Source: Chromobacterium alkanivorans (lineage in GTDB: Bacteria; Pseudomonadota; Gammaproteobacteria; Burkholderiales; Chromobacteriaceae). From it: DNA of 64,000 nt. Both the position numbers and the translations under genes were made by a program. This document shows positions 18,959 to 29,311 of the stretch, piece by piece; position 1 is the first letter of the stretch, and the number at the start of each line of letters is the position of its first letter. The notes beneath the pieces are model-generated. The model did not search any database. It saw only the letters and a list, made by a program, of their open reading frames with translations, and was not told where the DNA came from. The DNA lies in contig NZ_JAFHKL010000006.1 of NCBI RefSeq assembly GCF_016937655.1, positions 62,001 to 126,000 of the forward strand, written 5' to 3'.

Positions 18959-19588
18959 ATGACCACGACAGCTTTTGCCTTTGTTGTTGCGGCCTACCTG
19001 ATCGGCTCGCTCTCTTTCGCGGTGATTGTCAGCAAGGCCATGGGCATGGCCGACCCGCGCAGTTACGGTTCCGGCAACCCCGGCGCCACCAATGTGCTGC
19101 GCAGTGGCAAGAAGCTGGCGGCGGCGCTGACCTTGCTCGGCGACGGGGTCAAGGGCTGGGTGGCGGTGGCGCTGACCGCCTGGTTCGGACCGCAGTACGG
19201 GCTGGGCGAGCAGGCGATCGCGATGTCGGCGCTGGCGGTGCTGATCGGCCACATGTGGCCGGTGTTCTTCGGCTTCAAGGGCGGCAAGGGCGTGGCCACC
19301 GCGGTGGGCGTGCTGCTGGGCTTCAGCCCGTGGCTGGCGCTGGCGGCGCTGGCCACCTGGCTGTTCGTCGCCTTCGTGCTGAAGATTTCCTCGCTGTCCG
19401 CCCTCATCGCCTGCGTGCTGACGCCGGTGTACGCCTATTTCATCGTCGGGCCGCAGAGCGTTTACTTCGGCAGCTGCATCGTCATCGCCATTCTGGTGGT
19501 GCATCGCCACAAGTCCAATCTGATCAAGCTCTTGACCGGTCAAGAGGACAAGATAGGCGGCAAGAGCTCGGACAAGAGCTCCTCCTGA
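18959..19588 (+). CDS. plsY: Acyl-phosphate:glycerol-3-phosphate acyltransferase PlsY
   Basis: Integral inner-membrane enzyme making lysophosphatidic acid from acyl-phosphate and glycerol-3-phosphate. 209 residues, about five hydrophobic segments. Active-site loops GSGNPGATNVLR (near residue 38) and GHMWPVFFGFKGGKGVAT (near 95) are intact. The first hydrophobic segment begins at residue 4 from this start, which supports it. A terminator shared with the convergent deacetylase-like gene follows. Confidence 0.95.
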   Translation: MTTTAFAFVVAAYLIGSLSFAVIVSKAMGMADPRSYGSGNPGATNVLRSGKKLAAALTLLGDGVKGWVAVALTAWFGPQYGLGEQAIAMSALAVLIGHMWPVFFGFKGGKGVATAVGVLLGFSPWLALAALATWLFVAFVLKISSLSALIACVLTPVYAYFIVGPQSVYFGSCIVIAILVVHRHKSNLIKLLTGQEDKIGGKSSDKSSS

Positions 19589-19610
19589 GCTTGGCTCCGC
19601 GAATGAAAAG

Positions 19611-19634
19611 GCCGTCGCTTGCGACGGCTTTTTG
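19611..19634 (+). terminator. plsY terminator
   Basis: GCCGTCG/CGACGGC stem with a four-base loop, then TTTTTG, in the convergent gap between plsY and the deacetylase-like gene. Confidence 0.8.
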
Positions 19635-19651
19635 TTTTGGCGCGGCTCGGC

Positions 19652-20611
19652 TCAGCCGTCGGACAGCACCCGTAGGTGAGCGGCCACGCTGCGGCCCAGC
19701 GCCGACAGGTCGTAACCGCCTTCCAGCACCGAGACCACGCGGCCGTCGGCGTAGAGATCGGCGATCTGCATCAGGTGGCGGGTCACCCACTCGTAATCGG
19801 CCTCCACCAGCCCCAGCGAACCCATATCGTCTTCGCGGTGCGCGTCGAAGCCGGCGGAGATGAATAGGATCTGCGGCTGGAAGTCGTGCAATAGCGGCAG
19901 CCAGACCGTCTCCACCGCTTCGCGGAACTCGCGGCCGCCGCTGCCTGCCTTCAGCGGCACATTGTGCATGTTGGGGCCCAGCGGCGCGTCGCCGCAATAG
20001 GGGTAGAACGGATGCTGGAAGACGGACACCATCAGCACCCTGGGATCGTCGCGCAGGATTTCCTCGGTGCCGTTGCCGTGATGGACGTCGAAGTCGATCA
20101 CCGCCACCCGTTCGAACTGATAGTGGGACAGCGCGTGGGTGACGCCGATGGCCAGATTGTTGAAGAAACAGAAGCCCATCGCCTTGCCGCTTTCAGCGTG
20201 GTGGCCGGGCGGGCGCACCGCGCAGAAGGCGTTGGGCGCCTTGTCCTCGGCCACCAGCTCCACCGCCTTGACCACGGCGCCGGCGGCGCGCCGCGCGGCT
20301 TGCAGCGTGCCGGCGGACATCGCGGTGTCCGGGTCCACGCGAAAAGTGCCTATGCTGGGAGAGCAGGATTCCAGATATTCGAGATAGTGCGGCGGATGCA
20401 CGCGCGCCAACTGCTGTTCGGTGACTTCCGGCGCTTCGATCTCCTGCAGCCCGTCCAGAATCTGCGAGGCCATCAGCTGGTCGCGGATGGCGATCAGGCG
20501 CTCCGGGCATTCCGGGTGGCCCACGCCCATATTGTGCTGCAGACACTCGGGGTGGGTGATGTAGGCGGTGAGCCCTGAGCGTTGCAAGCGATTTTTCAGC
20601 CAGGTCAACAC
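19652..20611 (-). CDS. Histone deacetylase-family Zn-dependent amidohydrolase
   Basis: Class II HDAC-like / acetylpolyamine amidohydrolase fold, 319 residues. His137-His138 are in RPPGHHAE. Zn ligands Asp175 and His177 are in DFDVHHGNGT, and the third ligand is Asp256 in SAGFDAHRED. The N-terminal HPECPERL motif is typical. The substrate may be an acetylated small molecule or protein. The GTG at 20611 is favoured by an AGGA seven bases upstream; longer versions run into the moxR promoter region. The nearby PatZ-type acetyltransferase (30.3 kb) is a possible functional counterpart, but no linkage is shown. Confidence 0.88.
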   Translation of the reverse strand: MLTWLKNRLQRSGLTAYITHPECLQHNMGVGHPECPERLIAIRDQLMASQILDGLQEIEAPEVTEQQLARVHPPHYLEYLESCSPSIGTFRVDPDTAMSAGTLQAARRAAGAVVKAVELVAEDKAPNAFCAVRPPGHHAESGKAMGFCFFNNLAIGVTHALSHYQFERVAVIDFDVHHGNGTEEILRDDPRVLMVSVFQHPFYPYCGDAPLGPNMHNVPLKAGSGGREFREAVETVWLPLLHDFQPQILFISAGFDAHREDDMGSLGLVEADYEWVTRHLMQIADLYADGRVVSVLEGGYDLSALGRSVAAHLRVLSDG

Positions 20612-20684
20612 GTGCGATTCCTTGTTGCGTACAATGGGCGCGGGATATGTGATATCGATAAATAGTGCGCGTAAGCGGGTGCAA

Positions 20685-21564
<880 letters not shown>

Positions 21565-21581
<17 letters not shown>

Positions 21582-22533
21582 CCCGCGCCGCCGGCTGCGG
21601 CAATGGATGCTGCGCCGCGCGACGCCGCAGCCGCATTGCCGGCTGGAGCAAAACCGCATTTATCTGCTGCCCACCCGCTTCGGCCTGACGCTGGGCCTGG
21701 TGGCGCTGGCGGTGTGGATAGGCGCGTTGAACTACGACGTCAGCCTGGCCTACGCGCTGTCGTTTTGGGTGGCCGGCTTGCTGCTGGTGGCGGTGCTGCT
21801 GGCTTACCGCCAGTTGGCCGGCCTGCAGTTGCGCGCGCTGGACGCGGAGCCTGTCTTCGCCGGCGACGCCGTGCGTTTCCGCGTGTTGCTGCGGCATGAG
21901 GACGACGGCGAGCGTCAACTGAGCCTGGCGCTGGAAGACGGCGCGGAAACCCGGATTGACCGCCTGCCCGGCGGGGAGGAGTTCGAGCTGCTGCTGAGCG
22001 TTTGCGGCAGCCGGCGCGGCTATATGGCCTTGCCGGCCTGTCAGGTCTGGAGCGAGGCGCCGTTCGGTCTGGTGCGCGCCAGCGCCTGGGTCAGGCTGAC
22101 GGCCCAGGCGCTGCTGTTTCCCGCGCCCTTGCAGGACGGCCAGCGCGGCCGCAGTCTGGGCGGCGGCGATCAGCCCAGCGATCAGCCGGGCGAGGAAGAG
22201 GACTTCTCCCATCTGGACGCGTATCGCGTCGGGGATTCGCCGCGCCGCATCGCCTGGAAAGTGCTGGCGCGCCGCGGCGCGCTGGTCAGCAAGCAATTCG
22301 CCGGGGAAGGGCGCGCCGGCTTGCTGGCCCTGGACTGGCAGGATTACGGCCGCGGCGGCGACGTGGAGCTCAAGCTGTCGCGTTTGGCCTGGCGCGTCGA
22401 GCAGTGCGAGCGCCTGCGTCAGCCTTATGTGTTGAAGCTGCCGACACGCAGCGTGGGCCCGCAGCCGCAACAGCGCTTGTTGGCGCTGACGGCCCTGGCC
22501 TTGTACCTGGAGCGCGGCGATGAGCGTTCCTGA
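21565..22533 (+). CDS. DUF58 domain protein, MoxR partner
   Basis: 322 residues. Two N-terminal hydrophobic segments lie at about 38-75, separated by a short NYDVSLAYALSF loop. The DUF58 signature YRVGDSPRRIAWKVLARRG is near residue 222. Proteins of this class carry a degenerate von Willebrand-A-like domain and act with MoxR ATPases in envelope processes; the exact role is unknown. It overlaps moxR at its start and the transglutaminase gene at its end by 14 bp. Confidence 0.88.
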
Positions 22534-24457
22534 GCGCGGCAGGACCTGGCCGGCGCTGGCGGCGGTGGCTTTGAGCGCCGCGCCGCTATGGCTGCATCTG
22601 CCGTTCTGGCTGGTCGCCCTGGCCTTCGCCTTATTGCTGGGCAAGGCGGTCCTGGTCTGGCGGGGCCGGGCGCCTCCGGCCTTCTGGTGGTTGCTGCCGC
22701 CCTTGCTCCTGGCCGCCTGGCTGTGCTGGCGCACGCTCGGCACCCTGGTGGGGCGCGAGGGCGGCGTCGGCATTTTGCTGCTGCTGCTGGGCTTCAAGGC
22801 GCAGGAGTGCGCGCAGCAGCGGGACTGGCGGGTGTTGATCGCGCTGGGGGTGTTTCTGGCGGCCATGCCCTTGCTGTTCGATCAGTCGCCGGCGGCGGCG
22901 GTCTGGCTGGCTTTGAGCCTGTTGGCGCTGACCGGCGCGATGGCGGCGCTGGAGGGCGCGCCGTGGCGCGGCAGCCTGCGTTCGGCCGCGTCGGCGCTGG
23001 CCCTGGCGCTACCCTTGATGCTGGTCTTGTTCGTGGTCATGCCGCGCTTGTCCGGTCCGCTGTGGAGCATGCCCAGCGAGCCGGGCAGACAGGCGGTCAG
23101 CGGCTTGGGCGACAGTCTGGAGCCGGGCAGTGTCAGCCAGCTGATTTTGAGTCGGGAGCCGGCTTTTTCCGTGGTGTTCCCGCAGCGCTCGCCGCCGCGG
23201 GCGCAGATGTACTGGCGGGTCTTGCTGCTGGACCGTTTCGACGGCAGCCGCTGGAGCGGCGGCGAGACGCGCGGCGTGGCCGCGGAGGGCGTCAGCGGCG
23301 GCGACACGGTGGAGTATGCGATCACGCTGGAGCCGGACAAGGGGCGTTTGCCGGCGCTGGATGTGCCGCAGCCGGGCGAGGACGCGTCGCGATTGCGATA
23401 CGGCATGGTGCTGCGCGGAGACGGCAAGGACAGGAGGACTCAGCGTTTTTACGCGGTCAGCCGGCTAGGCGCGCGCTATCGGGCGGCTTTGTCCGACGCC
23501 GAGCGCGCGTTTTACCTGCGCTTGCCGCCCGGCAATCCCCGCGCGCGCGCCTGGGCGCGGGAGCTGGCGGCGCGCGGGGAGGGCGCTTTCGCGCAGGCCG
23601 CCTTGCAGGCCTTCCAAAGCCAGAGCTTTCGCTACACGCTGAATCCGCCGCTGCTGGACCGGCAAGACGAGATCGATCAATTCCTGTTTTCCAGCCGGCA
23701 AGGCTTTTGCGAGCATTACGCGTCGGCATTGGCGTTCCTGGCGCGGGCCGCGGGCATGCCGGCGCGGATTGTCGTCGGTTATCAGGGCGGCGAATACAAT
23801 CCGGTGGGACGTTTCTGGCAGGTGAAGTCGTCCGACGCGCACGCCTGGGTCGAGATCTGGCTGGCGGAGAGCCGGCAATGGCTGCGCGTCGATCCCACCG
23901 GCGCGGTGGCGCCGCTGCGGCTGGCGGACGGCGCGGAGCAAAGCGTGCCGGCCTTGAGGGAGCGCGGGGTGGCGGGTTTGCCGCCGGCCTGGCTGCGCGA
24001 TTTGCGCCAGAACTGGCAGGCGGCGGGCTTCGCCTGGCAGCAATGGGTGGTGGGCTACGACGCCGCGCGGCAGCGGAACGTGTTTCAACGCCTGGGGCTG
24101 GGCGAGAGCGTGAGCGCGGCCAGCGTGTTGCGGGCTTTGTTGGTCGGCGTCTTGCTGGCGGCCCTGCCCTTGGCTTGGTGGTGGCGGCGGGGCCGCGGGC
24201 GAGAGGAGCCGCTGACGCGGGGCTGGCGGCTGCTGTTGGCCGAGCTGCGTCGGCGCCGGATCGAGGCGGGCCCATGCGACGGGCCGTTGGAGTTGTTGCG
24301 CCGCGCCAAGCCGGGGCTGGCTGAGGCGGAATACCGGCAGTTGAAGGCGCTGGTGCAGGATTACGTGGCCTTGCGCTATCGCGCGCGCGCGGCGGACGCC
24401 GCCCGGCAGCGGGACTGGCTGCGCCGCAGCCGCCGTTTCCGGCTGGCGCGCAAATGA
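22520..24457 (+). CDS. tgpA: TgpA-like membrane transglutaminase (DUF3488 plus transglutaminase core)
   Basis: 645 residues. The first ~190 contain about six hydrophobic segments (DUF3488). A periplasmic domain follows. The papain-like core around 390-460 has Cys in QGFCEHYASA, His in SSDAHAWVEIW and Asp in RVDPTGAV, a complete triad. A further membrane helix lies near 540, then a cytoplasmic Arg-rich DUF4129-like tail. The P. aeruginosa homologue TgpA is essential. It is the last gene of the moxR-DUF58-tgpA operon and convergent with rpoS. Confidence 0.9.
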   Translation: MSVPERGRTWPALAAVALSAAPLWLHLPFWLVALAFALLLGKAVLVWRGRAPPAFWWLLPPLLLAAWLCWRTLGTLVGREGGVGILLLLLGFKAQECAQQRDWRVLIALGVFLAAMPLLFDQSPAAAVWLALSLLALTGAMAALEGAPWRGSLRSAASALALALPLMLVLFVVMPRLSGPLWSMPSEPGRQAVSGLGDSLEPGSVSQLILSREPAFSVVFPQRSPPRAQMYWRVLLLDRFDGSRWSGGETRGVAAEGVSGGDTVEYAITLEPDKGRLPALDVPQPGEDASRLRYGMVLRGDGKDRRTQRFYAVSRLGARYRAALSDAERAFYLRLPPGNPRARAWARELAARGEGAFAQAALQAFQSQSFRYTLNPPLLDRQDEIDQFLFSSRQGFCEHYASALAFLARAAGMPARIVVGYQGGEYNPVGRFWQVKSSDAHAWVEIWLAESRQWLRVDPTGAVAPLRLADGAEQSVPALRERGVAGLPPAWLRDLRQNWQAAGFAWQQWVVGYDAARQRNVFQRLGLGESVSAASVLRALLVGVLLAALPLAWWWRRGRGREEPLTRGWRLLLAELRRRRIEAGPCDGPLELLRRAKPGLAEAEYRQLKALVQDYVALRYRARAADAARQRDWLRRSRRFRLARK

Positions 24458-24460
24458 CGA

Positions 24461-24482
24461 AGCCCCCGGGGGGCCGGGGGCT
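24461..24482. terminator. GC-rich hairpin between convergent tgpA and rpoS
   Basis: AGCCCCCGG/CCGGGGGCT, nine-bp perfect stem with a GGGG loop, directly after the tgpA stop. There is no T-tract on either strand, so it is probably a weak or Rho-assisted terminator. Confidence 0.45.
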
Positions 24483-24506
24483 GCTGGCGGCCGACGCTGC
24501 CGCGGC

Positions 24507-25454
24507 TTACAACAGGAAGTCCTTGGAGATGCCCTTGCGGCGCAGGATGCGGCGCAACTGCTCCAGGCCCTCGATCTGGATCTGGCGCACGCGTTCGCGG
24601 GTCAGGCTCAGCGCGGCGGCCAACTCCTCCAGCGTGCAGATCTCGTAGCCGTTCAGACCGTAGCGGCGCTCGATCACCAGTTTCTGCTTCTCGTTCAACT
24701 GGCCCAGCCATTCGTGGACGAAGTGCTCCAACTGGCTGTTGTGCAACTGGATTTCCGGCTCGTCATGCTGCTCGTCCGGGATGGACTCGCCGATCGACAG
24801 CATCGGGTCGATGTCCAGCGGCGCGTCCAGCGAGGCCATGCGCTCGTTGAGGTTCATCACCTTGCGCACATCGTCCACCGGCTTGCCCACCAGGTGGGCG
24901 ATTTCGTCCAGCGTCGGCTCGCGGCCGATCTGGCTTTCCAGGTGGCGCGAAGCGCGCAGATAGACGTTGAGTTCCTTGATCACGTGCACCGGCAGGCGGA
25001 TGGTGCGAGATTGGTTCATGATGGCGCGTTCTATGCTCTGGCGTATCCACCAGGTGGCATAGGTGGAGAAGCGGAAGCCGCGCTCCGGATCGAACTTCTC
25101 CAGCGCGTGCATCAGACCGATATTGCCTTCCTCGATCAGATCCAGCAGCGCCAGGCCGCGGTTGATGTAATGCTTGGCGATGTTCACCACCAGCCGCAGA
25201 TTGTGCTCGATCATCTTCTGCCGCGCTTCGAATTCTCCAGCCACCACGCGGCGGGCCAGAGCCAGTTCTTCCTGCGGCGTCAGCAGGGCGTTGTTGCCGA
25301 TATCGTTGAGGTAGATTTGGGTGACGTCGGCAACTTCTTCGTATACCGGCTGCGCTTCGCCGACTTCCTCTGCCTCCACTTCGGCAACGGCTTCCTCATT
25401 GCTTTCCTCGTCGAGAATTTCTTGCTCTTCGAGAATGTCGAGTTCGCTACTCAT
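24507..25454 (-). CDS. rpoS: RNA polymerase sigma factor RpoS (sigma-38)
   Basis: General stress/stationary-phase sigma factor, 315 residues. Region 1.2 begins at [21 protein letters not shown]. Region 2 has [24 protein letters not shown], split here after HALEK, and the -10 recognition [13 protein letters not shown]. Region 4.2 has the [22 protein letters not shown]. An acidic Glu-rich N-terminal extension of about 45 residues precedes region 1.2. Its place downstream of surE-pcm-nlpD is the classical proteobacterial rpoS locus. Confidence 0.97.
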   Translation of the reverse strand: MSSELDILEEQEILDEESNEEAVAEVEAEEVGEAQPVYEEVADVTQIYLNDIGNNALLTPQEELALARRVVAGEFEARQKMIEHNLRLVVNIAKHYINRGLALLDLIEEGNIGLMHALEKFDPERGFRFSTYATWWIRQSIERAIMNQSRTIRLPVHVIKELNVYLRASRHLESQIGREPTLDEIAHLVGKPVDDVRKVMNLNERMASLDAPLDIDPMLSIGESIPDEQHDEPEIQLHNSQLEHFVHEWLGQLNEKQKLVIERRYGLNGYEICTLEELAAALSLTRERVRQIQIEGLEQLRRILRRKGISKDFLL

Positions 25455-25503
25455 GTTCTACCCCCGTCTCTTTCTGATCCTGGACGGGGGCCCCGGCCGC
25501 CCG

Positions 25504-26601
25504 TCAGGACTTATGGTCAAGGTACTGCATCGGATCCACCGGCTTGCCGAGGCGGCGGATTTCAAAGTGCAGTTTCACTTGGTCGGCGTCGGAATTGCCC
25601 ATTTCGGCAATCTTCTGCCCTCGCTTGACAGACTGGCCCTCCTTTACGAGCAACTGGCTATTGTGGGCGTAGGCCGACAGGAAGGATTTATTGTGCTTGA
25701 TGATGATCAGCTTGCCGTAGCCACGCAGGCCGGTGCCGCTGTACACCACTTTGCCGTCTCCCGCCGCCAACACCGGCTGGCCGCTGCGGCCGCTGATGTC
25801 TATGCCCTTGCTGCTATCGGAATAGCCCCGGATCATCTTGCCTTCGGTCGGCCACAGCCACGGCACCGCGTCTTCGTCCGTTTTCGCCGCCGGCTTGCTG
25901 GCCTCGGGCTTGCTGGACGGCGTCGCCGCCGGGGCTTCGGCCTTGGCCGGAGCGCTTGCCGCCGCCGGCGCGCCGGCGGAGCTGATCGGAGCTTGAGCGT
26001 TCTTGTTGTTGCCCGGTCCTCCCTCGCTCTGGGCGGACAGGGTTTTTGCTGCTTCTGCGCTGTAAGGCAGTTTCAGGGCTTTAGGGTAGGCCTTGACACC
26101 GCCAGCTTGGACAGTTGCGCTTTCCACCGGCGCGCTTGGCTGGGCCGGCGCGGCGGCCGCCGTCGGCTGACCGGCGCTGGCCGCCGCGGGGACGTCGTCG
26201 CCGGGCGGGGTCAAGCGCAATACTTGTCCTACTTTGATATTGTTGTCCGGCAGGTTGTTCCAGGCCGCGACATCCTTGTATTTCAGGCCGTTGTTCAGAG
26301 AGATGCGGAACAGGTTCTCCCCCGGCTGAACCACATGGGTCTTTTCTTTTGTTGTTGCGCCCGCCGCCGAGGCGGAGCCTATCGGCGCGGCGGACACTCC
26401 TCCGTTATCCTGGTACGGCGTGGTCACCGCCGCACTGTTGCCGGTGGTCGCGACGGGCGCCGAAGGCGGCGCGCTGCGGGTGACTGCCGGCGTTGCGCTT
26501 TCCACGGGGGCCGGCTGCTGGGCGATGCTGCTGCATCCGCTCAGGGCGATGCCGATCGAGGCCGTGAATATATATGCATAGCTGCAATGCATTTTTAGCA
26601 T
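25504..26601 (-). CDS. nlpD: NlpD lipoprotein, LysM plus degenerate M23 (LytM) activator
   Basis: Outer-membrane lipoprotein that activates cell-wall amidases (AmiC type) at division, 365 residues. The signal peptide ends in lipobox LSGC with Cys23. The LysM domain is at about 83-125 (HVVQPGENLFRIS). A long Ala/Pro/Ser-rich linker leads to the C-terminal M23 domain at about 260-360. The metal site is degenerate: the first ligand position reads KGIDIS without His, so activation rather than hydrolysis is expected. The ATG at 26601 is used; the ATG at 26592 is an alternative. The start lies in an AT-rich stretch with no strong ribosome site. Confidence 0.9.
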   Translation of the reverse strand: MLKMHCSYAYIFTASIGIALSGCSSIAQQPAPVESATPAVTRSAPPSAPVATTGNSAAVTTPYQDNGGVSAAPIGSASAAGATTKEKTHVVQPGENLFRISLNNGLKYKDVAAWNNLPDNNIKVGQVLRLTPPGDDVPAAASAGQPTAAAAPAQPSAPVESATVQAGGVKAYPKALKLPYSAEAAKTLSAQSEGGPGNNKNAQAPISSAGAPAAASAPAKAEAPAATPSSKPEASKPAAKTDEDAVPWLWPTEGKMIRGYSDSSKGIDISGRSGQPVLAAGDGKVVYSGTGLRGYGKLIIIKHNKSFLSAYAHNSQLLVKEGQSVKRGQKIAEMGNSDADQVKLHFEIRRLGKPVDPMQYLDHKS

Positions 26602-26675
26602 ACTTTTGTTTTTTATAGTCTGTTTAAGTGATTTGATAAATTGTCGGACAAAGAAACTGTTGTGTTTTTGCAGTT

Positions 26676-27347
26676 TTAACTGCGTCCGGCAAGCAAGGGT
26701 ACGAACTTCACCGGGTCCAGCCGGCTTTTCTGCAGGCCTTGCGCGGTTTTCTCTATCAGCCACAAGTACTGTTCCTCTTCGCCTATCGGCATGATCATGC
26801 GGCCGCCGTCGTTGAGTTGTTCGACCAGGGCCTGGGGAATGTTGCGCGCGGCGGCGGTCATGATGATGCCGTCGAAGGGCGCGGCCTCGGCCAGGCCGAA
26901 ATGGCCGTCGCCGTGAACCAGGCGGGCGTGCACCAGCTTGGCGGCGCGCAAATTGCGTCTGGCTTTGTCAAGAATGGCGCCCAAGCGTTCAATGGAGTAG
27001 ACCTCGGCGCCGGTCTTCAGCAGCACCGCTGTCTGGTAGCCGCAGCCGGTGCCGATCTCCAGCACCTTGCCCGGTTTCTTGCCATTCAACAGGATTTCCG
27101 TCATCCGCGCCACGGTGAAGGGCTGGGAGATGGTCTGGCCGTGTCCTATGGGCAGGGACACGTCGTCATAGGCGCGGGTGGCCAGCGCCTGGTCCACAAA
27201 CAGATGACGCGGCACGTCCGACATCGCGGTCAGCACGCGCTCGTCGGCCACGCCGTTCTGGCGCAGGCGCTCGACCATGCGGCGTCGGGTGCGGTCGGAA
27301 AGCATGCCGTAGGCCGGCTGGCCCGGCGTCAGCTGTGGTGTAGCCAT
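26676..27347 (-). CDS. pcm: Protein-L-isoaspartate O-methyltransferase
   Basis: Repairs isoaspartyl residues in aged proteins by SAM-dependent methylation, 223 residues. N-terminal [19 protein letters not shown], the substrate loop [15 protein letters not shown] and SAM motif [15 protein letters not shown] are all present, plus GGRMIMPIG. The start ATG at 27347 lies inside the surE end (19-bp overlap), giving translational coupling in the surE-pcm-nlpD-rpoS order. Confidence 0.96.
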   Translation of the reverse strand: MATPQLTPGQPAYGMLSDRTRRRMVERLRQNGVADERVLTAMSDVPRHLFVDQALATRAYDDVSLPIGHGQTISQPFTVARMTEILLNGKKPGKVLEIGTGCGYQTAVLLKTGAEVYSIERLGAILDKARRNLRAAKLVHARLVHGDGHFGLAEAAPFDGIIMTAAARNIPQALVEQLNDGGRMIMPIGEEEQYLWLIEKTAQGLQKSRLDPVKFVPLLAGRS

Positions 27348-28075
27348 GTCTTGATTCCGTCTAGTTGGCCGTAGGCGGTTAAATCCAGCATCAGCGGCGT
27401 CACTGAAATGTCGTTGTTGGCCAGCGCGCCGAAGTCCGTGCCCGCGCCGGCGTCCTGCACATTGCCGACCGGTCCTACCCAGTATATCGTCTCGCCGCGC
27501 GGATTCTGAGACTTGATCACCGGCTGCGCGCAATGGCGGCGGCCCAGGCGGGTGACGGTCAATTGGCCCAGCGCTTCCGGAGCGATGTCGGGCACGTTGA
27601 CGTTGAGCAGCACCGGTTCACGGAAGGGGTTGCGCTTGCAGCGTTCCACCAGTTGATCAACGACCAGGCCGGCGCTGGCGAAGTGCTGGCCGCTATAGCC
27701 GGCCAGCGACACCGCGATGGAGGGGATGCCCAGCATGAAGCCTTCGGTGGCGGCGGCCACGGTGCCGGAGTACAGGGTGTCGTCGCCCATATTCGGGCCG
27801 TGGTTGATGCCGCTGAACACCATGTCCGGCTTGAAGTCCAGCATGCCGGTCACGGCGAGGTGCACGCAGTCGGTGGGGGTGCCGTTGACGTAGTGGAAGC
27901 CGTTGGCGGCCTTGCGCACGGTCAGGGGGCGGTCCAGGGTCAGGGAGTTGCTGGCGCCGCTGCGGTCCCGCTCCGGCGCGACAACGACGACTTCGCCGTG
28001 GCGGGACAGGGTTTGCGCCAGCATGGCCAGTCCGGGAGCGAAATAACCGTCGTCGTTGCTGATGAGAAACTTCAT
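27329..28075 (-). CDS. surE: 5-prime/3-prime nucleotidase SurE
   Basis: Metal-dependent survival phosphatase acting on nucleoside monophosphates and short polyphosphate, 248 residues. Metal ligands Asp8-Asp9 are in [10 protein letters not shown]. The Ser of [10 protein letters not shown] and Asn of [18 protein letters not shown] complete the site. It is the first gene of the surE-pcm-nlpD-rpoS cluster. Confidence 0.96.
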   Translation of the reverse strand: MKFLISNDDGYFAPGLAMLAQTLSRHGEVVVVAPERDRSGASNSLTLDRPLTVRKAANGFHYVNGTPTDCVHLAVTGMLDFKPDMVFSGINHGPNMGDDTLYSGTVAAATEGFMLGIPSIAVSLAGYSGQHFASAGLVVDQLVERCKRNPFREPVLLNVNVPDIAPEALGQLTVTRLGRRHCAQPVIKSQNPRGETIYWVGPVGNVQDAGAGTDFGALANNDISVTPLMLDLTAYGQLDGIKTWLHHS

Positions 28076-28164
28076 GCTGTCTTTCTATTGTTCTTGCCGG
28101 CAAAGGTGGCCCGGCTGATTGTATCGCTCCAACGATGACGCGGAAAAGTCCGGCGTGGAAGAGG

Positions 28165-28193
28165 GACAAACAAAACCCGCCGGTGGGCGGGTT
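28165..28193 (-). terminator. nadA terminator
   Basis: On the minus strand a stem AACCCGCC/GGCGGGTT with a CACC loop (28174-28193) is followed by TTGTTTG, just after the nadA stop. Confidence 0.8.
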
Positions 28194-28205
28194 GGGGCAG
28201 GCGGT

Positions 28206-29123
28206 TCAGGCGTAATAACGCTGGCTGAATTCCAGCATGCGCTCGATCGGCAGCCGCGCCGCGTCCATCTGTTCCCGGCTCAGGTAGTCGATGCGCAAGC
28301 CCACGCCCTGCTGGGCGCGCTTGACCGCTTCTATGGTGTTCATCTTCATGTACGGACAGGAGTTGCACTGGCAGCCGGCGTAGATCGGCGCCTGGCGCAG
28401 ATCCAGGTCCGGACGGGCCAGGCCCATGTTGTAGAGGATGCCGTCTTCGGTGGCGACGAAGATCACCGCGTCGGGGCTGCCGGAGAATTGCTTGACCCAG
28501 TTGAGCATGCCGGAGGTGGAGCCGACGTAGTCGGCCTTCTTCAGCACCGGCAGCGGGCTTTCCGGGTGGGCGATCAGGTATTTCTCCGCGCCGGCGACCG
28601 CGAAGGCTTCGTCCAGCGCCGCCTCGTTGAATTTGTCGTGCACTTCGCACACCGCCGACCACAGCGGCATGTCGTAGCCGTACTGGTAGTTGAGGTAGCC
28701 GCCCATATTGCGGTCCGGCGAGAAGATCACTTTTTTGCCTTCGGCGTACAGGTGGGCAATGATGTCGTCGACATTGCGGCTGGTGACGATCCAGTCGGAC
28801 AGCGCTTTGTGCTCGGCGCTGGAGTTGATGTAGGACACGTGCACGTGGTCCGGATGCTGCTTGCGCCATTTGGCCAGCGCGGCGACGTCGGTCTGGGTGA
28901 CCAGCGAACAGGTGGAACCGGCGTCGGGCAGAATCACTTCCGCCTGCGGGTTGAGGATTTTCGCGGTTTCCGCCATGAAGCGCACGCCGGCGAAAACGAT
29001 GATGTCGGCATTGGCTTCCTTGGCGTACAAAGAAAGCTCCAGGCTGTCGCCAACCTTGTCGGCCATTTGCTGGATTTCAGGCTGGGTGTAGTAATGGGCA
29101 AGCGTGACGACGCGTTTCGTCAT
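28206..29123 (-). CDS. nadA: Quinolinate synthase A
   Basis: De novo NAD synthesis: condenses iminoaspartate and DHAP to quinolinate on a [4Fe-4S] cluster. 305 residues, the short (Thermotoga-like) size class rather than the 347 of E. coli. Cluster ligands are Cys72 (GSTCSLV), Cys159 (SAVCEVH) and one of Cys251/253/256 in AGCQCNSCPYM. The ATG at 29123 (MTKRVVTLAHYY) follows GGGAG; an upstream extension from 29252 is not conserved-looking. NadB and NadC are not adjacent. Confidence 0.93.
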   Translation of the reverse strand: MTKRVVTLAHYYTQPEIQQMADKVGDSLELSLYAKEANADIIVFAGVRFMAETAKILNPQAEVILPDAGSTCSLVTQTDVAALAKWRKQHPDHVHVSYINSSAEHKALSDWIVTSRNVDDIIAHLYAEGKKVIFSPDRNMGGYLNYQYGYDMPLWSAVCEVHDKFNEAALDEAFAVAGAEKYLIAHPESPLPVLKKADYVGSTSGMLNWVKQFSGSPDAVIFVATEDGILYNMGLARPDLDLRQAPIYAGCQCNSCPYMKMNTIEAVKRAQQGVGLRIDYLSREQMDAARLPIERMLEFSQRYYA

Positions 29124-29311
29124 GATGGATCGACTCCCGCCGCCATCCGACCTCTGTTGGTGCAAGGGCGCGTGGCGACTTTGTGCGGTGCAGTAAAGAG
29201 CTATTGCTAAACAGCAAAGATTAACAATATTGTAGTGTCCGCGCCAGTCCATTCTCGTTAGGCGCTTGCGGCGGAGCGGGACGCGATGGACTCGGCTTGC
29301 CGGAGGTCAAG

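Noticed and set aside
24461-24482. Strong intrinsic terminator after tgpA
   Set aside because: The stem is perfect but neither strand has a following T-tract, so only a weak or Rho-assisted role is recorded.
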